A stretch of 64,000 nt of DNA from Allobrachymonas denitrificans DSM 15123 (GTDB lineage Bacteria > Pseudomonadota > Gammaproteobacteria > Burkholderiales > Burkholderiaceae_C), in assembly GCF_900110225.1 (NCBI RefSeq), contig NZ_FOCW01000002.1, positions 186,001-250,000 of the forward strand, written 5' to 3'. The first letter of the stretch is position 1. The number at the start of each line of letters is the position of its first letter. Shown piece after piece: positions 19,689-28,415 of the stretch. A program made the position numbers and the translations under genes. Under the pieces are notes generated by a model that did not search any database, had not been told where the DNA came from, and worked only from the letters and a program-made list of their open reading frames with translations.

Positions 19689-20780
19689 ATGGCTAACGCT
19701 AATCATCCCGTTTCCGGTGGCCTGAGCCACGAGAAAGTGGAAACCAGCAACTTCTGGATGATCGTGCTCATCCTGATCGTGATCGCCTTCGGCGGTCTGG
19801 TCGAGATCGTGCCGCTGTTCTTCCAGAAATCCACCACGCAGCCGGTGCCGGGCCTCAAGCCCTACACCGCCCTGCAGCTGGCAGGCCGTGACATCTACCA
19901 GCGCGAAGGCTGCTACAACTGCCACTCGCAGATGGTGCGTCCGTTCCGTGCGGAAACCCTGCGCTACGGCCAGTACTCCGTAGCCGGCGAATCCGTGTGG
20001 GATCACCCCTTCCAGTGGGGCTCCAAGCGTACCGGTCCTGACCTGGCTCGCGTGGGTGGCCGCTATTCCGACGAATGGCACCACCAGCACCTGTTCAACC
20101 CGCGTGACGTGGTGCCCGAGTCCAACATGCCTGCCTACCCCTGGCTGGAAAAGAACCTGGTTGACGACAAGACCATCGGTACCCACATGGCCACCCTGCG
20201 CAAGCTGGGCGTGCCGTACACCGACGCCGACATCAGCGGTGCTGGCGCTGCCGTGAAAGGCAAGACCGAAATGGAAGCCGTGATTGCCTACCTGCAGTCG
20301 CTCGGCCATGCCATGACCGCCGCCGTGCCCACGGCAGCCGCTGCTCCCGCTCCGGCGGCAGCTCCGGCTCCCGCCGCTGCGCCCGCACCGGCTGCTGCAC
20401 CCGCAGCTGAAGCCAGCGCTGCAGCCCCGGCTGCCGCTGCCGCTCCGGCTGACGACGCAGCTGCCGTGAAGGTCGAGAACGGCGTCGTGCAGTTCTTCTT
20501 CGCAACCGGCAAGTCCGAAGTGGCTGCTGGAGGCAAGGATGCGCTGGCCGACATCATTGCTGGCGTCAAAGCCGGCAAGAAGGCCGTGATCAGCGGTTAT
20601 ACCGACGCAACTGGCGATCCTGCCAAGAACGCCGAGCTGGCCAAGCAGCGCGCACTTGCCGTGCGTGACCTGCTGACCGCCAACGGCGTGACTGAAGACC
20701 GGATCGACCTGCAGAAACCTGCGGACAACAACGCAGGCCAGGGTGGCCAGGCACGTCGCGTCGACGTTGCCCTGCAGTAA
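19689..20780 (+). CDS. ccoO: cbb3 oxidase subunit II (CcoO) fused to an OmpA-like peptidoglycan-binding domain
   Basis: 363 aa, against roughly 200-240 for ordinary CcoO. Residues 1-208 are a full CcoO: membrane helix about 23-44, mono-haem c site CYNCH at 75-79, axial-Met region SNMPAYPW (Met 147) and the end [11 protein letters not shown]. Residues 211-258 are an Ala/Pro linker. Residues 260-363 are an OmpA domain: [39 protein letters not shown] and RRVDVALQ, with the Asp and Arg typical of diaminopimelate binding. CcoO's C-terminus is periplasmic, so the added domain could reach the wall. The reading frame is continuous, the ribosome-binding site AAGGAG is good, and ccoQ follows, so this is not an assembly of two genes by eye. 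Confidence 0.93.
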   Translation: MANANHPVSGGLSHEKVETSNFWMIVLILIVIAFGGLVEIVPLFFQKSTTQPVPGLKPYTALQLAGRDIYQREGCYNCHSQMVRPFRAETLRYGQYSVAGESVWDHPFQWGSKRTGPDLARVGGRYSDEWHHQHLFNPRDVVPESNMPAYPWLEKNLVDDKTIGTHMATLRKLGVPYTDADISGAGAAVKGKTEMEAVIAYLQSLGHAMTAAVPTAAAAPAPAAAPAPAAAPAPAAAPAAEASAAAPAAAAAPADDAAAVKVENGVVQFFFATGKSEVAAGGKDALADIIAGVKAGKKAVISGYTDATGDPAKNAELAKQRALAVRDLLTANGVTEDRIDLQKPADNNAGQGGQARRVDVALQ

Positions 20781-20810
20781 ACAGAACAAGGGACGAGGAG
20801 CATTTTCCGC

Positions 20811-20987
20811 ATGGACATCAACGACCTGCGAAGCCTCACGACGGTATTGAGCTTTGCTGCCTTCATCGGCATCGCATGGTGGGCCTATTCCCGCCGCAAC
20901 TCGGGCCGCTTCGACGAGGCTTCCCAGCTGCCGTTCGGTCCGGAAGAGGCTCCACACCCCCAAAAACATACTGAGGATACAAAATGA
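20811..20987 (+). CDS. ccoQ: cbb3 oxidase small subunit CcoQ
   Basis: 58 aa. Stabilises the CcoNOP complex in other species. The sequence has one membrane helix in the first half (LTTVLSFAAFIGIAWWAYSR) and a charged, Pro-rich tail. An ACGAGGAG ribosome-binding site lies before the ATG, and its stop overlaps the ccoP start in an ATGA (20984-20987). Confidence 0.93.
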   Translation: MDINDLRSLTTVLSFAAFIGIAWWAYSRRNSGRFDEASQLPFGPEEAPHPQKHTEDTK

Positions 20988-21889
20988 GTGACTTTATCAG
21001 TTCCTTCTGGTCACTGTGGGTGATGGCGATCGTCGCGTTTGGCATCATCTTCTGTGTCGCTGTGCTGCTGTTCGGTGCACAGGCACGCGCTGCAACCGCC
21101 GAAGACCGCACCACCGGCCACGTGTGGGACGGTGACCTGCGCGAGATCAACAACCCCCTGCCGCGCTGGTGGGTGGGCATGTTCTGGCTGACCATCTTCT
21201 TTGCCATTGCCTACTTCTTCATGTACCCGGGTTTCGGCAACGTGAAGGGTTCGCTGGGCTGGACGTCTGCCGGCCAGTACGAAGCCGAAATGGCCAAGGG
21301 TGATGCTCAGGTGGCTCCGCTGTTTGCCAAGTACGCAGCAATGCCGATCGAGGACATCGCCAAGGACAAGGACGCCAACGGCATGGGCCAGCGCCTGTTC
21401 CTGAACAACTGCGCGCAGTGCCACGGCTCCAGCGCCAAGGGTGGCAATGGCTTCCCCGACCTGAGCGACAACGACTGGCTGTGGGGCGGCAAGCCCGAGC
21501 AGATCATGGAATCCGTCACCAAAGGTCGCAACGGCAACATGCCTCCGCAGATCCAGGCCATTGGCGGTACGCCTGCCGATGCCAAGGCTGTGGCCAACTA
21601 CGTGATGAGCCTGTCCGGCCTGCCGCATGACGCCGCCCAGGCATCCATCGGCAAGGGCAAGTTCATGGCCTGTGCTGCCTGCCACGGCGCTGATGCCAAG
21701 GGCAACGTGGCCCTGGGTGCCCCCAACCTGACCGACAAGGTCTGGCTGATGGGTGTGCCGAGCGAAGCCAACATCGTTGACCAGATCACCAATGGCAAGA
21801 CCAACGTGATGCCCGAGTGGCACACCAAGCTCAAGCCCGAGCAGATCCGTCTGGTGTCGGCCTATGTGTGGAGCCTTTCCAACAAGTAA
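20984..21889 (+). CDS. ccoP: cbb3 oxidase di-haem cytochrome c subunit III
   Basis: Receives electrons from soluble c-type cytochromes or bc1 and passes them to CcoO/CcoN. 301 aa. An N-terminal membrane region (two hydrophobic segments, about 5-27 and 58-78, around NNPLPRWWVGMFWLTIFF) is followed by two cytochrome c domains with CAQCH (about 143) and CAACH (about 230). The Met ligand regions are NMPPQ and NVMPEWH. It closes the ccoNOQP unit ahead of a terminator. Confidence 0.97.
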   Translation: MSDFISSFWSLWVMAIVAFGIIFCVAVLLFGAQARAATAEDRTTGHVWDGDLREINNPLPRWWVGMFWLTIFFAIAYFFMYPGFGNVKGSLGWTSAGQYEAEMAKGDAQVAPLFAKYAAMPIEDIAKDKDANGMGQRLFLNNCAQCHGSSAKGGNGFPDLSDNDWLWGGKPEQIMESVTKGRNGNMPPQIQAIGGTPADAKAVANYVMSLSGLPHDAAQASIGKGKFMACAACHGADAKGNVALGAPNLTDKVWLMGVPSEANIVDQITNGKTNVMPEWHTKLKPEQIRLVSAYVWSLSNK

Positions 21890-21897
21890 CCGACACT

Positions 21898-21965
21898 GTG
21901 CACAGGAAAACCTGTGCACGGGATAATGCACCGCCATGACCTTTATCAAGGTCATGGCGGTTTTT
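21898..21965 (+). terminator. Terminator after ccoP, preceded by a second hairpin
   Basis: CCGCCATGACC (21931-21941) pairs with GGTCATGGCGG (21950-21960), followed by TTTTT: a strong rho-independent terminator. Just before it GTGCACAGG (21898-21906) and CCTGTGCAC (21911-21919) form another perfect hairpin with an AAAA loop. Together they separate ccoNOQP from ccoG. Confidence 0.92.
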
Positions 21966-22033
21966 CCGTTTGGCGGGGCCCGACCGCCTTATCATATTCG
22001 GGTTCATGTAAGTAAGGCAGTCTGGAACACACT

Positions 22034-23503
22034 ATGTCCAACGAAGTCCCCGAGAAAAAACAACCGTCCGAAGCGGCACCAGAAAAGAAAGTGATCCCGA
22101 TCGAGAAGGATTCACTGGTTTCTGCAGCAACGGGCGGTTCCCTGTTTGCGGCCTCCAAGGCCATCCATCCCCGATCCATCAAAGGCCGTTTCACCAACTG
22201 GCGCTGGATCTTCGTCTGGCTGACGCAGATCGTCTTCTACGGTCTGCCCTGGCTCAACTGGGGTGAGCGCCAGGCCGTGCTGTTCGACCTGGGCGTGCGC
22301 AAGTTCTACATCTTCGGCCTGGTGCTGTACCCGCAGGACTTCATCTACCTGACCGGCATTCTGGTCATTTCCGCGCTGTCGCTGTTCCTGTTTACGGCCG
22401 TGGCGGGGCGCCTCTGGTGCGGCTACACCTGCCCGCAAACGGTCTACACCGAGATCTTCCTCTGGTTCGAGGCCAAGATCGAGGGTGATCGCAGCGCCCG
22501 CATGCGTCTGGACAAGAGTGGCTGGACTGGCGAGAAGATTCTCAAGCGCGGCGGCAAGCACCTGATCTGGCTGGCGATTGCGCTGTGGACGGGTCTGACC
22601 TTCGTCGGCTACTTCTCGCCCATCCGCGAGCTGATCGGCAACTTCGTGCACTGGAACCTGGGCAACTGGGAAACCTTCTGGATCTTCTTCTACGGCTTTG
22701 CCACCTACGGCAACGCCGGCTTCATGCGCGAGCAGGTCTGCAAGTACATGTGCCCCTATGCGCGCTTCCAGAGCGCCATGTTCGACCCCGACACGCTGAT
22801 CGTGACCTATGACGAAAACCGTGGCGAACCGCGCGGTCCGCGTTCCAAGAAGGCCGACCGCAGCAGCATCGCGCTGGGCGACTGTATCGATTGCACGATG
22901 TGCGTGCAGGTCTGTCCGACCGGCATCGACATCCGCAAGGGCCTGCAGTACGAGTGCATCGGTTGCGGTGCCTGCGTGGACGCCTGCGACGAGGTGATGG
23001 ACAAGGTCGGCTACCCGCGTGGCCTGATCAAGTACTCCACCGAAAACGCGATGAAGAACAACTGGGGCAAGAACGAGATCTGGAACCGGATCAAGCGTCC
23101 CCGTATCCTGGTCTACACCGGCATTCTGGTGCTGATCGCTGCGGCACTGGTCACCAGCCTGAGCATGCGCAGCCCCATGCGCGTGGACATCATCCGCGAC
23201 CGTGGCGTGATGTCGCGCATCGTGGATGGCGGCAAGATCGAGAACGTGTATCTGGTGCGTGTGATGAACACCACCGAGAGCGAGCAGAACTACGAGATCC
23301 GCGTGAACGGCCTGCCGGGTGCCGTCGTCGCCGAAGGTGGCGAGATGACCATCGGCCCGGCCCAGGTCGAGCAGCACGTGGTGTCGGTGCGTGTGCCTTT
23401 CGGCACCATCGAGCCCGGTTCGCACCCGATCTATCTGGATATCCGTGAAACCGGCAGCAATGCCCAGGTGACCGAAAAAGCTGCTTTCCTGGTGCCGAAA
23501 TAA
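22034..23503 (+). CDS. ccoG: Membrane iron-sulfur protein CcoG (RdxA/FixG)
   Basis: Reduces copper(II) during cbb3 oxidase assembly in other bacteria. 489 aa. A cytoplasmic N-terminal tail is followed by several membrane helices with the conserved GRLWCGYTCPQTVYTEIF, then two 4Fe-4S motifs, CIDCTMCVQVCP and CIGCGACVDACD, another helix (about 357-377) and a C-terminal immunoglobulin-like periplasmic domain. Its TAA shares one base with a possible ATG of the next gene. Confidence 0.96.
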   Translation: MSNEVPEKKQPSEAAPEKKVIPIEKDSLVSAATGGSLFAASKAIHPRSIKGRFTNWRWIFVWLTQIVFYGLPWLNWGERQAVLFDLGVRKFYIFGLVLYPQDFIYLTGILVISALSLFLFTAVAGRLWCGYTCPQTVYTEIFLWFEAKIEGDRSARMRLDKSGWTGEKILKRGGKHLIWLAIALWTGLTFVGYFSPIRELIGNFVHWNLGNWETFWIFFYGFATYGNAGFMREQVCKYMCPYARFQSAMFDPDTLIVTYDENRGEPRGPRSKKADRSSIALGDCIDCTMCVQVCPTGIDIRKGLQYECIGCGACVDACDEVMDKVGYPRGLIKYSTENAMKNNWGKNEIWNRIKRPRILVYTGILVLIAAALVTSLSMRSPMRVDIIRDRGVMSRIVDGGKIENVYLVRVMNTTESEQNYEIRVNGLPGAVVAEGGEMTIGPAQVEQHVVSVRVPFGTIEPGSHPIYLDIRETGSNAQVTEKAAFLVPK

Positions 23504-23517
23504 TGACGCAGGAACGT

Positions 23518-23805
23518 ATGCAGACCAACCAGTCGAAAGCTGGCCTTCCGGGCCAGCAGGATCATCCCGAAGAGGGTCGTCCGTGGTGGAAATACCCGGT
23601 GGTGTGGATGGTGGTGGGTGGCCCGGTGGCCGTCATCATCGCCAGCCTGATCACTTGGTACTTCATCATGCACTCGCCCAATGAGGTGCTGATAGAGAGC
23701 AGGGAGGTGGAAACGCCAGGCCTGTCGGACCAGGGGGCGCAGTTTACGCCCGCCAACCGCGCCCGCAACCACGCGGCGACGGGAGGGGTTCCGGCCTCAC
23801 GCTGA
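23518..23805 (+). CDS. ccoH: FixH/CcoH-like membrane protein
   Basis: Small cbb3 oxidase assembly or stability factor. 95 aa, with one membrane helix in WWKYPVVWMVVGGPVAVIIA and following residues, matching the short FixH form of Burkholderiales. The ATG at 23518 has GCAGGAAC just upstream and is preferred; an ATG at 23503, overlapping the ccoG stop, would add five residues. The C-terminal 40 residues are polar and not recognised. Confidence 0.85.
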   Translation: MQTNQSKAGLPGQQDHPEEGRPWWKYPVVWMVVGGPVAVIIASLITWYFIMHSPNEVLIESREVETPGLSDQGAQFTPANRARNHAATGGVPASR

Positions 23806-23823
23806 CCTGCTTCGAACGCAATT

Positions 23824-23855
23824 GCAATGCCGGCCTAGTGCCGGCATTGCTTTTT
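23824..23855 (+). terminator. Rho-independent terminator after ccoH
   Basis: GCAATGCCGGC and GCCGGCATTGC form a perfect 11-bp stem with loop CTAGT, followed by TTTTT. About 220 bp without a recognised gene follow before the convergent fnr stop. Confidence 0.93.
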
Positions 23856-24076
23856 CCGGTGTCTGGATGGTGGGCGGGGTAGGGTCACTCAGGCGAGTGC
23901 AGCACCTGGTGGTGTGAATACCGGGGTGAAATCTGTGCGCGCAACGATGCGCCGGAAGCCGGCGGTGTTGTCGTTGACCGGGTGCGCTGAAAGCAGCGGG
24001 CGCAGCGACACGCCATCAACCCGGGACAGGCACCCGCGCGGCCGCCGCCGTGATAGCAGCGGGCACAGCAATGCGC

Positions 24077-24805
24077 CTATTCAGGGTGGTGCTGGCTCAC
24101 AAGCTGCTGCAGCGCCACCGTATCCAGAATGCGCACATGGCGCTGGCGCACCTCCACGATGCCCTGTTCGGCAAACTTGGAGAACATGCGGCTCACGGTT
24201 TCGAGCTTGAGGCCGAGATAGCTGCCGATTTCCTCACGCGTCATGCGCAACACCAGTTCCAGCGGCGAGAAACCGCGCGCATGCAGGCGCTGCACCAGAT
24301 TGAGCAGGAAGGCGGCCAGGCGCTCCTCGGCGCGCATGCTGCCGAGCAGCAGCATCATGCTCTGGTCACGCACGATTTCGCGGCTCATGATCTTGTGCAC
24401 ATGGTTCTGCAGCGCGGTCACTTCGCGCGACAGCGCTTCCAGTTCGTCATAGGGCATGACGCAGACTTCGGAGTCTTCCAGCGCGATGGCGTCGCAGGTG
24501 TGGCGGTCGTGCACGATGCCGTCGAGGCCGACGACTTCGCCGGCCATCTGGAAGCCGGTTACCTGGTCGCGGCCGTCCTGGGCCGTGACGGTGGTCTTGA
24601 AGAAGCCGGTGCGGATGGCGTACAGGGCCTTGAACGGATCGCCATGGGTGAAGAGCGGATCGCCGCGCGGCACCTTGCGGCGCGATCCCACCATCTCGTC
24701 GATGTAGCGCAGTTCCGCCTCGCTCAGGCCCATGGGCATGCACAGCTCGCGCAGGTTGCAGTTCGAGCAGGCCACTTTGTATGACTTCGGGAACGAGGGA
24801 GACAT
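24077..24805 (-). CDS. fnr: FNR/ANR-type oxygen-sensing transcription regulator
   Basis: Global anaerobic activator: a labile 4Fe-4S cluster holds the dimer together and oxygen destroys it. 242 aa from the ATG at 24805 (MSPSFPKSYKVACSNC). The four cluster ligands are visible at Cys 13, 16 and 22 (ACSNCNLRELC) and Cys 104 (RHTCDAIAL). The cAMP-type beta-roll precedes a helix-turn-helix with GLKLETVSRMFSKF; the E-x-x-S-R recognition pattern fits TTGAT half-sites. It is divergent from hemN, and an FNR-like box lies between them, suggesting self-regulation. Confidence 0.95.
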   Translation of the reverse strand: MSPSFPKSYKVACSNCNLRELCMPMGLSEAELRYIDEMVGSRRKVPRGDPLFTHGDPFKALYAIRTGFFKTTVTAQDGRDQVTGFQMAGEVVGLDGIVHDRHTCDAIALEDSEVCVMPYDELEALSREVTALQNHVHKIMSREIVRDQSMMLLLGSMRAEERLAAFLLNLVQRLHARGFSPLELVLRMTREEIGSYLGLKLETVSRMFSKFAEQGIVEVRQRHVRILDTVALQQLVSQHHPE

Positions 24806-24885
24806 GCAGCTATCCGTGGCGCGCCCTGTGCGCGCTTGATCCGTATCATGGAAAGCCGTGATTATCGCATGGCGGAAAAACTGCA

Positions 24886-24899
24886 TTGATACATGTCAA
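24886..24899 (+). promoter_or_regulatory. FNR/ANR-type binding site between fnr and hemN
   Basis: TTGAT-ACAT-GTCAA, nine of ten consensus positions, within the longer palindrome ATTGA-N6-TCAAT. It lies 81 bp upstream of fnr and about 130 bp upstream of hemN, and could serve either or both. The right half-site GTCAA is the same variant as before ccoN. Confidence 0.7.
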
Positions 24900-25029
24900 T
24901 TGCGGTAGGGTCATATCGCTGGCACAGTGGGTGTTCTCACTGACAGACTGGCAGCGTTCTCCAGGCAACCCCCATTCTTGCGGCCCTTTCCCGCGTGCGG
25001 GCATTGCTGCGACACGCTGCTCACTTAGA

Positions 25030-26439
25030 ATGCCCGAGACCATGAGCAGTTCCGAACACACCTACCTCACCCCCGAACTTCTGGCGCGCTACGACATTGC
25101 CGGCCCGCGCTACACGTCCTATCCCACGGCCGACCGCTTCGTCGAGGCGTTTGGCGAGAGCGACTATATCGATGCGCTGGAGCAGCGGCACAATTCGCGT
25201 CCCGGCCATGTACTGCCGCTGTCGATCTATGTGCACGTGCCGTTCTGCCAGTCGCTGTGCTACTACTGCGCCTGCAACAAGATCATCACCAAGCACCGTG
25301 AGCGCGGTACCGAATACCTGCGCTACCTGCAGCGCGAGATCGACCTGCATGTGACGCGTCTGGGGCGCGGGCAGGTGGTGTCGCAACTGCACTTCGGCGG
25401 CGGCACGCCGACCTTCCTGGATGATGCGGAACTGGGCCAGCTGATGGGCATGATCCGTGGCGCGTTCGAGCTGGCCGAGGGGGGCGAATATTCGGTGGAG
25501 GTGGATCCCCGTACCGTGGACGAGGCACGCCTGCAGAACCTGTTCGATCTGGGTTTCAACCGCCTGAGCTTCGGCGTGCAGGACTTCGATCCGGACGTGC
25601 AGAAGGCGGTGCACCGCATCCAGCCTGCCGAGCAGGTGTTTGCGCTGGTGGAGGCTTCGCGCCGCATCGGTTTCAAGTCGGTCAACGTGGACCTGATCTA
25701 CGGCCTGCCGCAGCAGACGGCGGCCTCGTTCGCACGCACGCTGAAACAGGTGAACGAGCTGCGTCCGGACCGCATTGCGCTGTATGCCTATGCGCACCTG
25801 CCGGAGCGTTTCAAGGCGCAGCGCCGCATCGACGCCTACACGCTGCCCAGCGGCGGCGAGAAGATCGAGATGCTGTCGCAGTCGCTCAAGGCCTTTGGCG
25901 ATGCCGGCTACGTGTACGTGGGCATGGACCACTTCGCGCTGCCGGACGATGCGCTGGCCATTGCCAAGCGCCAGGGTCGCCTGCATCGCAACTTCCAGGG
26001 CTACAGCACGCAGCCGGACTGCGACCTGATCGGCCTGGGTGTATCGGCCATTGGCCGCATCGGCGCCACCTACAGCCAGAACGCCAAGACGCTGGAAGAG
26101 TATTACGACGCCGTGGAGCGCGGCCACTTCCCGGTGGTGCGCGGTCTGGCGCTGACGCGCGATGACCTGATCCGCCGTGCCGTGATCATGGCCATCATGT
26201 GCCAGGGCGAGATCGCCTATGAATCGATCAACCTGGCCTGGCTGATCGACTTCAAGGAATACTTTGCCCGCGAACTTGAGCTGCTCAAGCAGAAGGAGGA
26301 AGAGGGCATGGTGCGCATCACCGACACCGGCATCACCGTGACCGAACAGGGCTGGTACTTCGTGCGCGGCGTGGCCATGCTGTTCGACAAGTACCTGCAG
26401 GCTGACCGTACCCGCGTGAAATTCTCTAAAATCATCTGA
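25030..26439 (+). CDS. hemN: Oxygen-independent coproporphyrinogen III oxidase
   Basis: Radical-SAM enzyme that makes protoporphyrinogen IX without oxygen. The frame opens at 24886, inside the FNR-like box, so a later start is needed: ATG 25030 (MPETMSSSEHTYL) or ATG 25042; neither has a strong ribosome-binding site. About 469 aa. RYTSYPTADRFVEAF is the family's N-terminal mark, and VPFCQSLCYYCACNK holds the radical-SAM cysteines with the extra Cys of true HemN. HFGGGTPTFL and the C-terminal HemN domain follow. Fits the anaerobic theme and feeds haem to cbb3. Confidence 0.95.
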   Translation: MPETMSSSEHTYLTPELLARYDIAGPRYTSYPTADRFVEAFGESDYIDALEQRHNSRPGHVLPLSIYVHVPFCQSLCYYCACNKIITKHRERGTEYLRYLQREIDLHVTRLGRGQVVSQLHFGGGTPTFLDDAELGQLMGMIRGAFELAEGGEYSVEVDPRTVDEARLQNLFDLGFNRLSFGVQDFDPDVQKAVHRIQPAEQVFALVEASRRIGFKSVNVDLIYGLPQQTAASFARTLKQVNELRPDRIALYAYAHLPERFKAQRRIDAYTLPSGGEKIEMLSQSLKAFGDAGYVYVGMDHFALPDDALAIAKRQGRLHRNFQGYSTQPDCDLIGLGVSAIGRIGATYSQNAKTLEEYYDAVERGHFPVVRGLALTRDDLIRRAVIMAIMCQGEIAYESINLAWLIDFKEYFARELELLKQKEEEGMVRITDTGITVTEQGWYFVRGVAMLFDKYLQADRTRVKFSKII

Positions 26440-26483
26440 TCGGTGGCAGGCACCCGGCAGGGTGAGAGGGACTGCCATGGCAA

Positions 26484-26517
26484 GGCCGGCACCGGTGCAA
26501 ACCGTGCCGGCCGTTTT
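26484..26517 (+). terminator. Terminator after hemN
   Basis: GGCCGGCAC (26484-26492) pairs with GTGCCGGCC (26504-26512), followed by GTTTTG. It lies between hemN and the SafE-like gene. Confidence 0.8.
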
Positions 26518-26532
26518 GCATGAAAGAGAAGT

Positions 26533-27231
26533 ATGGAAGCATCATTGATCGTCACGGCCCTGCTGATGGGCCTGGCGGGCGGTCCGCACTGCATTGCCAT
26601 GTGCGGTGCCGCATGTGCGGGGATCGGAGTGACAGCCGGTGACAGGCCGGCACAGCAGAACCGGGCCATGGGCCTGTTCCAGGTGGGACGTGTGCTGGGT
26701 TATGCCGGCCTCGGCGGTCTGGCGGCGGCCACCATGCAGGGCCTGGGCTGGCTGACCGTGCAGAGCGCTGCCCTGCGGCCGGTGTGGAGCACCATCCATG
26801 TGGCGGCGCTCGTGCTGGGCCTGCTGCTGCTGTTCCAGGCGCGCCAGCCGGCCTGGCTGGAACGCTCGGCACGCAACGTCTGGGAGCGCATCAAGCGGCT
26901 GCAGAAGCGCGGCGGTGCCTTCGGGCCCGTGCTGGTGGGCATGCTGTGGGCCTTCCTGCCCTGTGGGCTACTCTATTCGGCCTTGCTGGTGGCTGCGCTG
27001 ACAGGCGTGGTCTGGCAGGGGGCTGCCGTGATGGCCCTGTTCGTGGTGGGAACCAGTGTGTCGCTGATGGCGGGGCCCTGGCTGCTGCTGCGCATGCAGG
27101 GCATGGGGCTGGGTGACGGACAGTGGGGCATCCGCCTTGCGGGTCTGGCACTGGCCATCAGTGCGGCTGTGGCGCTGTGGATGGGCCTGATGCACGACCA
27201 GGCGCCCTGGTGCGTGACGCCGGCCGGATGA
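26533..27231 (+). CDS. SafE/UreH-type membrane protein linked to the cbb3 cluster
   Basis: 232 aa, about six membrane helices. The N-terminus LLMGLAGGPHCIAMCGAACA, with paired GxHCxxMC, and the mid-protein FLPCGLLYSALLVAALTG, a Pro-Cys-Gly motif, are typical of the DsbD_2/SafE family often found in cco clusters and proposed to move metal or reductant for oxidase assembly. Function is inferred from family and location only. It converges with an unrelated TauE/SafE gene. Confidence 0.85.
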   Translation: MEASLIVTALLMGLAGGPHCIAMCGAACAGIGVTAGDRPAQQNRAMGLFQVGRVLGYAGLGGLAAATMQGLGWLTVQSAALRPVWSTIHVAALVLGLLLLFQARQPAWLERSARNVWERIKRLQKRGGAFGPVLVGMLWAFLPCGLLYSALLVAALTGVVWQGAAVMALFVVGTSVSLMAGPWLLLRMQGMGLGDGQWGIRLAGLALAISAAVALWMGLMHDQAPWCVTPAG

Positions 27232-27246
27232 TATCCGGGTGCCGCG

Positions 27247-28071
27247 TCAGGCACCCAGCAGGCGGATGCCCTTGATCAGCATGCTCACGGCGAGCAGCAT
27301 CAGGATGCCGGCGAAGATGCGCTTGAGCGTTTTCACCGGCAGCGCGTGCGCAGTGCGCGCACCCAGCGGAGCCATCAGCACGCTGCAGCTGGCAATCACA
27401 GCCAGCGCCGGCAGCCACACGTAGCCGACGGACCATTCCGGGCGGCCAGCCACGCTCCAGCCACCCAGCACGTAGCCGATGACGTTGAACACGGCAATCG
27501 GAAAGCCCAGCGCGGCGCTGGTGGCCACGGCGTTGTGGATGGCGACGTTGCACCAGGTCATGAAGGGCACGCTCAGGAAGCCGCCACCGGCACCCAGCAG
27601 GCCGGACAGGAAGCCGATCACGCTGCCGGCCGCCATCTGGCCGCCGCGACCGGGCATCTGGCGCGTGGGCTTGGGCTTGCGGTCCAGGAACATCTGCAGC
27701 GCGGCCAGGATCACCAGCACGCCGAATACGACGGACAGCCAGGCGCCCTTGAGCAGGGCGAACACGCCGATGCTGACCACCAGCGCGCCGATCATGATGC
27801 CGGGGGCAATGCCCTTGACCAGATCCCAGCGCACCATGCCGCGCTTGTGGTGGGCGCGCACGCTGGAGATGGAGGTGAAGATGATGGTGGCCATGGAGGT
27901 GGCGATCGCCATCTTGACGGCCAGTTCGTTGTCGACGCCACGGCTCGCCAGGATCCAGGTGATGAAGGGCACCAGCACCATGCCGCCACCTACGCCCAGC
28001 AGGCCGGCCATGAAGCCGCCGGTCAGACCGAGCGCGGCCAGTTCAACAATGGTGATGGGTTCGAGGAGCAT
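27247..28071 (-). CDS. TauE/SafE family (COG0730-type) membrane permease
   Basis: 274 aa, about eight membrane helices in two repeats. GLTGGFMAGLLGVGGGMVLVP and IGFLSGLLGAGGGFLSVPF are the two copies of the family's glycine motif. Members are assigned to export of sulfite or other sulfur anions; the substrate here is unknown. The first ATG is used. It lies downstream of the 6S RNA terminator and 15 bp from the end of the convergent gene. Confidence 0.9.
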   Translation of the reverse strand: MLLEPITIVELAALGLTGGFMAGLLGVGGGMVLVPFITWILASRGVDNELAVKMAIATSMATIIFTSISSVRAHHKRGMVRWDLVKGIAPGIMIGALVVSIGVFALLKGAWLSVVFGVLVILAALQMFLDRKPKPTRQMPGRGGQMAAGSVIGFLSGLLGAGGGFLSVPFMTWCNVAIHNAVATSAALGFPIAVFNVIGYVLGGWSVAGRPEWSVGYVWLPALAVIASCSVLMAPLGARTAHALPVKTLKRIFAGILMLLAVSMLIKGIRLLGA

Positions 28072-28109
28072 GGCGGGAAGAGGGTTGGGGCGTTCGGGGC
28101 CGGAACGCG

Positions 28110-28133
28110 AAAAGCCGCCCGAGAGGGCGGCTT
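28110..28133 (-). terminator. Rho-independent terminator downstream of 6S RNA
   Basis: Minus strand: AAGCCGCCC, loop TCTC, GGGCGGCTT, then T residues. It lies about 40 bases past the inferred 3' end of 6S RNA and before the TauE/SafE gene. Confidence 0.8.
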
Positions 28134-28170
28134 GGTGTCTGTCGCAAAGGGCGCAAGACGGCTGTTAGGT

Positions 28171-28340
28171 GTCTGCAGCGGAACTTGACCGTCATCCTGA
28201 ACGGAGGGGTTCAGGTGGGCGAGGGCAGCAAGGCCTTGGGTTCATCTAACGCGAGATGATCACGCTGGCCGAGCGATCTACCAAGCCCGGGCTCAGAGAG
28301 CATTGGTTCAAGGAAATATAAAGCCAAGCTCGCTGCAGAC
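28171..28340 (-). ncRNA. ssrS: 6S RNA
   Basis: Small RNA that binds sigma-70 RNA polymerase in stationary phase. Support: it lies directly downstream of zapA on the same strand, the classic place; its ends form a perfect 10-bp closing stem (GTCTGCAGCG with CGCTGCAGAC) continued past a small internal loop by CTTGGC with GGTCAAG; and the 3' half has a small hairpin CCTGAAC/GTTCAGG like that in the E. coli 3' bubble. The 170-nt span fits the usual 160-200 nt. Exact ends are inferred. A -10-like TAAAAT lies 7 bases upstream. Confidence 0.82.
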
Positions 28341-28346
28341 GCCTTC

Positions 28347-28352
28347 ATTTTA
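28347..28352 (-). promoter_or_regulatory. -10 element for 6S RNA
   Basis: TAAAAT on the minus strand, placed to start transcription at about 28340, exactly where the closing stem of 6S RNA begins. No clear -35 is seen. Confidence 0.5.
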
Positions 28353-28415
28353 GGACGAAATCAGCGCTGGTGGGGAGTCTGCAGATGTAAAAGCCCGCGC
28401 GAGCCGTACGGCATC

